Positions 57,862 to 64,000 of a stretch of 64,000 nt of DNA are shown here, in pieces; position 1 is the first letter of the stretch, and every line of letters begins with the position of its first letter. Made by a program: the position numbers and the translations under genes. The notes under the pieces were generated by a model. It saw only the letters and a list, made by a program, of their open reading frames with translations, did not search any database and was not told where the DNA came from. The stretch is from positions 58,526,611-58,590,610 of the forward strand of contig CM070548.1 in NCBI GenBank assembly GCA_036346405.1, given 5' to 3'. This stretch comes from Phyllostachys edulis (taxonomy: Eukaryota > Streptophyta > Magnoliopsida > Poales > Poaceae).

Positions 57862-60612
57862 ATGTCAAACGTCGCCAATTTCAAACCTTACTTTGGTCAA
57901 GGGACTATTATGGAGGGTCCCGAAGGGATTGATTTGTGTTATTTTCAATCGTCGATCGTGCCCCTACTAAGACTAGAGTAGTGTACATGGGGCGCTGTGA
58001 TGCGGTGGTTGGTCCACATATTTCAAGTGGACTGTGATGTGTACGATCTGAGATTGAACTGCCTTGCCCCGCGGGTAGCACAGCCCACATATTGAGAGTT
58101 AGTGCAGCCCACATATTGGGAGTTAGTGCAGCTGCAGGGAACAAATTCATGGCAGTCATATGTATGCATGGCGAGGGAGGGAGGGTGGAAATTGGTCCTT
58201 CTGGCCCAGGCATATGCCAAACCCACTCCTCCATCCGCAGCTGAACAAGAAGGGGGTGCTAACGCTGAAGAAGAAGTCGGGGACTCTAGTCATAGCGTGG
58301 CGCACACAATGGCTAAAGCTCCTGGAGTTGTTGATGCTGTCGACGAAGACCCTGCGGAAGTAGCTCCTTCGGTCTGGCAAGCTAGTGGTCTTGCTGATAA
58401 GGGTGAGGAGGTGGAAGCCGTAGTGCAAAGGATGGATCTCGAAGACCGAGACTACATGGCATTGTTTGAAGATAAAGGTTCCAACAATGAGGATAATGTG
58501 GAATAGCAGGCGGTTCCATCTGAGTGGAACACATACCATTTCAACAACCTCATCGTCAACGAAGTCTCCCGAGTGCTGTGAGAGTACGACCAGAGCGAGG
58601 TGAGGCTAGGAACTATGTACAAATGCAAGGAGGCCGTGTAGAAGGCGGTCAAATTATGGGCCTTGTTGGTACGGTGCACATTCACAGTTGTCAAGTCTAC
58701 CCCAAGATGCTATAACGTGAAGTGCGGTATAGAGGGATGCCCTTGGCAAGTGCACGCATTTCAGCCTAAGTGGGACACCTACTGGAAGTGTTATATAGTG
58801 GTCCCTCACACATGTGTTATTTCTGAGTCAGTGTAGTCCCACCGGAACCTGTCATCAGGCTTCCCCATAAACCTCATGTACAGTGAGATCGTGAATAATC
58901 TAGATTTTGAGGCACAATCCATCATTCGGGCAATTGAGGCAAGGTTCCAGTACACAATCAGCTATGCCAAGGCTTAGAGGGAAAAACAGAAGGCATTGGA
59001 ATCAAGATTCAGCACGTTCGAGGATTCCTACCACAACCTCTCCAGGCAACTTCGAGTCATACAAGATAGGAATCCTAGCACTCATATCGACATTCAAGAC
59101 ACCACACATTTGAAGTGGGCCAATAAGAGGGTACTACAATGAGCATTCTTCACCTTTGGTCCATGCATCAATACATTGCGTCACTGTCGTCCAATCTTGT
59201 GCGTAGATAGCACATTCTTGACTGAAAAGTACAAGGGCTAGATACTGACTGCAATAGCGACGGACGGGAACAATCAAGTTCTTCCTGTGGCATTCGCTTT
59301 CATTGAAAGTGAGAACATGGACAGCTGGTTGTGGTTCCTAAAGAATGTGAGGATTTCTGTTGTGCAAGGCCGTCCCAATGTATGCCTCGTAAATGATCGG
59401 CATGCAGGCCTGCTGCATGCAATAACCCAGCTACAACAAGGAGAGAACGTATCACTTTCATGGCCGGATCTGTAGAGCAGGTGGTGCATGAGGCACTTGG
59501 GCGCAAATTTCTACAAGCAGTTCCATAACAAGGACTTGATGAACCTGTTCAGGCAGCTATGCAACCAGAACTAGCAGCGAAAGTTTGAAGCACTCTAGAA
59601 GATTCTGGATGAGCGGACCCAGATGCACAGAAGGGAGGCAGCGAGAAGGGCCACCCCAAGCGCTGACCAGGCCCTCTAAGCATTGCTACAGCTACCCACA
59701 GATGCTCCCAGATTGAGGAGGACAGGGGTGCAGGTGAAATGCTTCTCGGACTGGATTGAGAACGAGCCTAAGGAGAAGTGGTCACTACTATATGACAGGG
59801 GTGGTGCTCGATATGGTGTCATGACAACCAATCTGGCCGAGATGTACAACTGAGTCATGCGCGGCGCAAGGTGCCTCCCTCTGGATGGTATTGTGGAGGC
59901 AATTCTCCGCGGTACGACGAACTACTTTGTTGACAGAAGCAATAATGCGTCGCTTGCCATGGAAAATGACAGAGTACTCTACTTTGCCATGGTCACCAAC
60001 TACATGGAGGAGAAGGGCAAGAAGGGTGAGATGCACCGGGCATTCAAGATGGGCACAAGGAAGCTTCACTTCGAGATATTGTGAAGGGATAAAGGACGCC
60101 GCGGGACGAACCGCGAGAGGGTCACCCACGAGTGGATGCTACGCTGTGGTAGTTGCATATGCACTTGCAACAAGCCCCTTCTTCTGTATAGGCCCTACTC
60201 CCATGTCATGGCCGCATGTTCGATGGTGGCGCAACATCCTGACCAGTACCTCTCTAAATATTTCACCAAGGAGGCGGTGATGCAAACCTAGAGTAGGGAG
60301 ATGTATGGTTACACTGTGGTTGGCCATTTCACTGGCCATCCGACCTAGGAGCAACTAATCTAGGCCGCGGACATTGATAGACTTAAGGGAAAGGTTGGCC
60401 GGTGACAGGTACAACGCATCAGGAATGACATGAACAAAGCAGAAACCGGATGTCGTACGAAGAAGTGCTCCATTTGTAGGGATTCTGGGCACACCTTCAA
60501 GAAATGCCCCACGAGAAATCCTCAGGACGAAGGAGACATCAGCACTCTGGACGTCGCCTTAGGGACCTCATTAGGTCGCCTGACTCGAGGCAGTCCACAT
60601 GGGGGACGTTGA
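57862..60612 (+). pseudogene. MURA/MuDR-type transposase of the MULE, 19 premature stops
   Basis: One continuous frame of 917 codons from ATG 57862 (MSNVANFKPYFGQGTIMEGP) to TGA 60610-60612, interrupted by 19 stops but by no frameshift. Domains in order: N-terminal MuDR region with KSTPRCYNVKCGIEGCPWQV and KWDTYWKCYIVVPHTC (58681-58820); the DDE core with CVDSTFLTEKYKG and AIATDGNNQVLPVAFAFIES (59200-59320) and VNDRHAGLLHAI (59390), giving the first two acidic residues, with the third not placed; WCMRHLGANFYKQFHNKDL (59480); a SWIM-type finger region near 60140-60220 where the expected Cys before SHV is Tyr; and a CCHC knuckle CSICRDSGHTFKKC (about 60464-60510). It would cut and join MULE ends in the nucleus. 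Length fits autonomous MULE transposases. Not functional as read. Confidence 0.92.
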
Positions 60613-61089
60613 GGTCACAACCACGAGAAAACACAAGCAGTAGTAATATGTTGTTGCCAATGTTCTAAATTATCATTTGATTTGAAACAAATTAAGTGTT
60701 ATGACGTTTTGTTGAATGTTATGTAATATCTGTGTGATTTGTCATAGTTTTGATAGCAATGGCAAATTCACATTTGTTTCCTTACATAATATGCAGTGCA
60801 TGTACATGACTAAGTGTATGAATTCCCAGGCGCATCGCAATATCACTTAACGTCCTACTTACGAATCACTGATATCTCAATCGTCCTCGTAAAATTCTTC
60901 AGAAATTCACCGCACTAGAACAACATATGACGATCACAAAATGTTATTGCGAGTCTAAAAGGTTTTGTACCGTTCAAAATCTATGAAAATCACAAACAGA
61001 CCAATCAGTTTAGGGTTTAGGGTACATATCGCTAGTTCAACTAGCGACAGACACATATCGCCAGTTCAAACGGTGACAGGTACCTGGAC
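60613..61089. other. 3' region of the transposase gene
   Basis: Untranslated tail and right subterminal region; 60825-61010 is the partner of 57270-57430. No gene. Confidence 0.6.
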
Positions 61090-61229
61090 CAGCGACAGGG
61101 GGGCAAGAGGGTCCCTGTCACCAGTTGAACTGGCGATAGGGAGTCATTTTTGTAATTTTTTGGGGCGGCTATTTATTTTTGTAAATATCTTTTAAAATAA
61201 TATTATTTAAATTTCTTTTAAAAAAAGTC
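61090..61229 (-). repeat. MULE right terminal inverted repeat
   Basis: Complement of the left end: CACCAGTTGAACTGGCGATA, TTTTTGTAATTTTTTGGGGC, ATCTTTTAAAATAATATTAT, ending AAAAAAAGTC at 61229. Confidence 0.85.
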
Positions 61230-61565
61230 CTAGATGGGCCAACCGACCAAAGCTTAACGATAAGCATAAACACAGCAGATTAAAAGCATGCACTGCTTTA
61301 ATTTTCTTGCATCCCCACGTAGTGGTAGTAGTCTTGAACATCGCCATGGTCTCCAATACACATCGCTGACCGTTACTTTTTCAACTACATGTCACAAAAA
61401 TCATAAAAATATAATGATATTGAAGTAATTTTGATGACAAATCTACTTGTATAATTTTCCTCTGAAAAATATAAATATTTTTAAAATTAATAGTTAAAGT
61501 TTTAAAATGTTGAATACATGTGTACTAAAATGATATCTTCTCGTGAGCGAATGGACTGTACTAGT
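61230..61565. other. Spacer, no gene
   Basis: AT-rich flank of the MULE without a frame of note. Confidence 0.5.
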
Positions 61566-62390
61566 ATGTAACATCTCCAAGTTAATTGATTATAATTATC
61601 ATGCATCTCATTAACATGCATAGTGTTTTTGAATATTTTGCATCATTTATTGCACTTAAAAATCTTACTCAAAATATTAAACATATAACTTAAAGTTAAG
61701 TTCCAAAAGAAAATGAAATAAAAACTTATGAACATCATCTGGAAATAATTTATTAAAATACTATAATATTTATCATGATTTAATATAATTCTTAACAACT
61801 TTTTGGAACCTATCTTTACCCTTAGAAAATTCAAACTCAAATCAATAACCTATTCTAGGTTTGAATTTAAACTATACAAATTAAATCATGAACAGTAAGG
61901 TTTAATAATTTTTATGGACACTAGACCATCCCATAAACCCCTCTGAATTATTTCATAATTTATAAAATTTTATTTGTATTTCTAAAGCCCTGGTCAAACC
62001 CTTTTGATTCTTGGTCAAATCTGATTTCAACTCCGGGCTCAACACTGTTCACCTGGCTCGAGCCCGATGCACTACCTAGGTCGGTCCAAACAGCCCCTTT
62101 ATGCTCGCACCGTCCGATTAAGATCCAACCATCCAGGTCAGTTGGGCCGTTCGGACTGTCTGAACGCCCGCGCGATTCGGACCGTCAAAACTCAATCGGA
62201 TGGTCCTAACGCCCCCATCCGATTGGACCGACCCAGCCTGCTGGTTCGACCGCACCACACCAACTCGCCACCATTAGATCTTGATCGAATGGCCCGTGTT
62301 GATTTGGCCGTTCGGACCATCTGGAGTTGCTGCGCATCTGGACCGTCCAATTCAAATCGTGTGGTCCTAAAGCTTTGGTCCGAAGTACAC
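61566..62390 (+). mobile_element. LTR fragment, plus orientation
   Basis: TGTAACATCTCCAAGTTAAT at 61566 is a typical gypsy LTR start. AT-rich DNA follows, then a region with repeated GGACCGTCCGAT-type words (62080-62370), as also found in the solo LTR at 53730-53830. No LTR end is seen; near 62390 it passes into the minus-strand gag fragment. The 111-codon frame at 62067 has no domain. Confidence 0.5.
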
Positions 62391-62700
62391 TGGTTGCTGT
62401 AGTGTCCTTCCTCACCACAGCGTCGACAGACCTTGACCTTCCCTAGTTTGCAACCTCTGACGAAGTGCCCCACTTCACCACAGCTATAGCAAATAGGTGG
62501 TATTCGCCGCTCCTCAGGACAACGGGACACATAGTGGTCCTCCTTGCCACATCCAAAACACGTGCCAGAGCAGTGGCGTTTACGGGTCTTGTCTAGACAG
62601 TTGGAGCCAGGGAGTTTTTCATCTCAGCCAGCTTGATGATCTAGTCCACTGCTGGTTTGTCCAGACATCTTGCTCCGTTGAATTGGGTTAGCAACAAAAA
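62391..62700 (-). pseudogene. Gag nucleocapsid fragment with three zinc knuckles
   Basis: On the minus strand from about 62667 (MSGQTSSGLDHQAG) three CCHC knuckles follow: CFGCGKEDHYVSRC, CYSCGEVGHFVRGC and CRRCGEEGHYSNQC. No capsid domain is seen before them, and a stop and frame change separate the start from the knuckles. Nucleocapsid knuckles bind element RNA. With the primer site and LTR at 63434-64000 it forms the 5' part of a minus-strand element that lacks most of gag. It may be a non-autonomous, TR-GAG-like element or a deletion product. Confidence 0.7.
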
Positions 62701-63433
62701 ACCTGAAAACTAGATGCAAAATGTAGCAGTAGAGAAGCCATCGACTAGGGAAATGAGATATTACCCTAACCCAAGTGCAAACATATAACAAGCAAAAAAT
62801 GAACTCCAAATGTTTGAAAAAGGCATAAGATCCAATGCAAAACTCATAAGACATAAGATCAACTTCTTGGCATGACTAACTCGTATTGAATGAATGAGCT
62901 ATCGGTTGAGAAGAAAATTTCAGAACAAAACTCAAGTTCTATCGCATCTAAAGATCATGGTGAAAACCATCTAAGGGTGCATTAGGTACTAGCCAACTAA
63001 TATCACATCTTACCATTTTCATTCCCACAAGTTTTAGTTGAATTACCCTCTCATTTTCAGCCCTAACGACGAACTAAGTGCTTGCTGTCCAAAACTTGCG
63101 CTTGCTGTCCAGAATTTATAACCACGCTCCGAGCTGAATTTTTCAACTCCAAGTGCTTATAATCTTCACCAAAGGACAGCCAACACTTCATATTTACAAC
63201 TCTCATTGATTCCCAAAACCAAATTTAAACGGTAACAACTATCTTTTGAAAGAAGATGAGAGGAAGTCAACTTTTCGAAACTCAACAAGATCAAGATGAG
63301 ATGAGCAATCTAAGATAGGTAAGAAGTAAAATCTGAGAACTTACTTAAGTTTTTATAAACCTTTTGATATTTTGAAGATGAGTTTTTCAAAACATCATAA
63401 AGATGACCAAGCTAGGGGTTTCTACGGTCAGTA
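62701..63433. other. 5' leader of the right-edge element; no gene
   Basis: AT-rich, only short frames. Lies between the gag fragment and the primer site. Confidence 0.5.
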
Positions 63434-63447
63434 TGGCTCTGATACCA
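63434..63447 (-). other. Primer-binding site (tRNA-Met)
   Basis: TGGCTCTGATACCA, preceded by GGTCAGTA, the same context as at 25820. It marks a minus-strand element. Confidence 0.9.
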
Positions 63448-63452
63448 ACTTT

Positions 63453-64000
63453 TGTGAGAGCCCGGGGTATTTAACTTGTAATACTTAACCATTTAATTGG
63501 TCCTAGCATCACAAACCAAATATCCTGTACCTCGAAGTAGTATGTACCTCCCAGGAGTGGTACACATACTTCATCACAAAATATAGCATCCATTCCATAC
63601 ACAAGTCATTACAATACCGAGTCTTCAAATTACAACACAAAGGACATACATAATAGAGTTATTACAAAAGTAGGGCCTACCGGCCAAATAACAAGTAGAT
63701 AACTAAAGTACCAGCGGAAGCAAAAGCCATAAGATGTCGATAAACAAAAGCCAACCGGTTTGCCCTTACCCACAAGGCAACCAACCGGGCCGCCAAGCTA
63801 TTCGTCCTATACGAAGTCGGTCTCACAATAGTTAACCCCTTGGGGGTCAACCTCCTATGCAACAATTAAGCAATGCAACTGAGTACAAAAATGTACTCGC
63901 AAGACTTATGCATAACAAACCTATACATAGCAACATGCAAGCTGATTCAAAGGAGAAGTCATAGGGTTCATTTAACACATAAAGCAATATTTCATTTGCA
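63453..64000 (-). repeat. 5' LTR of a minus-strand gypsy-type element (runs off right edge)
   Basis: Starts TGTGAGAGCCCGGGGTATTT next to the primer site. No coding is recognised in the visible 548 bases; a 62-codon minus frame at 63677 has no domain. Confidence 0.8.

Larger units (their letters stand above)
49146..61229 (+). mobile_element. 12-kb Mutator-like element with PMD, GRF-like and MURA genes
   Basis: The ends are long inverted repeats: 49146-49290 and the complement of 61090-61229 share AAAATAATATTTTTAAAAGAT-like, ATAAATAG and CCCAAAAAATACAAAAATG-like blocks, then units of TCGCTAGTTGAACTGGCGAC. Three plus-strand genes lie inside: a PMD gene (50168-55909), a GRF-finger-like gene (about 56126-57087) and a MuDR-type transposase (57862-60612). 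A 2.85-kb solo LTR interrupts the PMD gene. A further copy of the terminal-type sequence lies at 57265-57720, between genes two and three. No perfect 9-base target duplication was found at the edges, so the exact ends carry an error of a few bases. Confidence 0.85.

Noticed and set aside
49137..61238. A 9-base target duplication for the 12-kb MULE
   Set aside because: GGAAGCTAA and CTAGATGGG do not match; the ends may be off by a few bases or the duplication has decayed.

Overview
The window reads as nuclear DNA of a grass, most likely rice (Oryza) or a close relative. The reasons are GC-rich coding sequence in the one intact gene (an A20/AN1 stress-associated zinc-finger gene), a Tourist-type MITE with a TTA target duplication, a CACTA element of the kind that carries both a TNP2 gene and a Transposase_24/Ulp1 gene, gypsy elements primed by initiator tRNA-Met with an extra ORF before gag, and Mutator-like elements carrying plant mobile domain (PMD) genes. 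Species assignment is inference. Nearly everything except about 1 kb is transposable element, mostly nested and decayed.

Layout. (1) 1-30372 is one Ty3/gypsy element on the minus strand (pol at the left edge; gag-protease at 22.9-24.6 kb; an orf0-like frame at 24.8-25.7 kb; PBS at 25.82 kb; 5' LTR 25838-30372). It was split between protease and RT by a 21.5-kb non-coding element with 4.6-kb LTRs (1375-22870, target duplication CTAGA). That element's short interior was split by an 11.4-kb CACTA transposon (6271-17699, target duplication AGA), which itself carries MITE, hAT-like and repeat material. A solo LTR (26290-28306) sits inside the host's 5' LTR. (2) 30373-35004 is the 3' end and 3' LTR of a related gypsy element in the opposite orientation. 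(3) 35005-40383 holds a duplicated repeat, a Tourist MITE and a decayed Mutator-like element containing part of an LTR. (4) 40939-43410 is an internally deleted copia element, followed by a fragment of a ribosomal protein L13a-like gene (last exon at 44643-44783) and a copia-like LTR (45848-47185). (5) 47781-48257 is the intact SAP-type gene. (6) 49146-61229 is a 12-kb Mutator-like element (MULE) with long inverted ends. It carries a multi-exon PMD gene (split by a 2.85-kb solo LTR), a GRF-zinc-finger-like gene and a 917-codon MURA-type transposase. (7) 61566-64000 holds fragments of two further LTR elements.

How parts work together. In the MULE, a copy of the terminal sequence lies between the GRF gene and the transposase gene, so each half has its own TIR-type leader and TIR-type tail. 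This looks like two MULE units fused into one. The transposase frame is continuous over 2751 bases but holds 19 premature stops, every one of a type that C-to-T or G-to-A change can make; this suggests decay by methylcytosine deamination. The CACTA and long-LTR regions instead show many small length differences concentrated at CAG, CTG and CCGG sites, which could be real decay or a base-calling or assembly artefact. The MULE with its internal terminal module, and the long-LTR non-coding element, are the parts most worth further attention.
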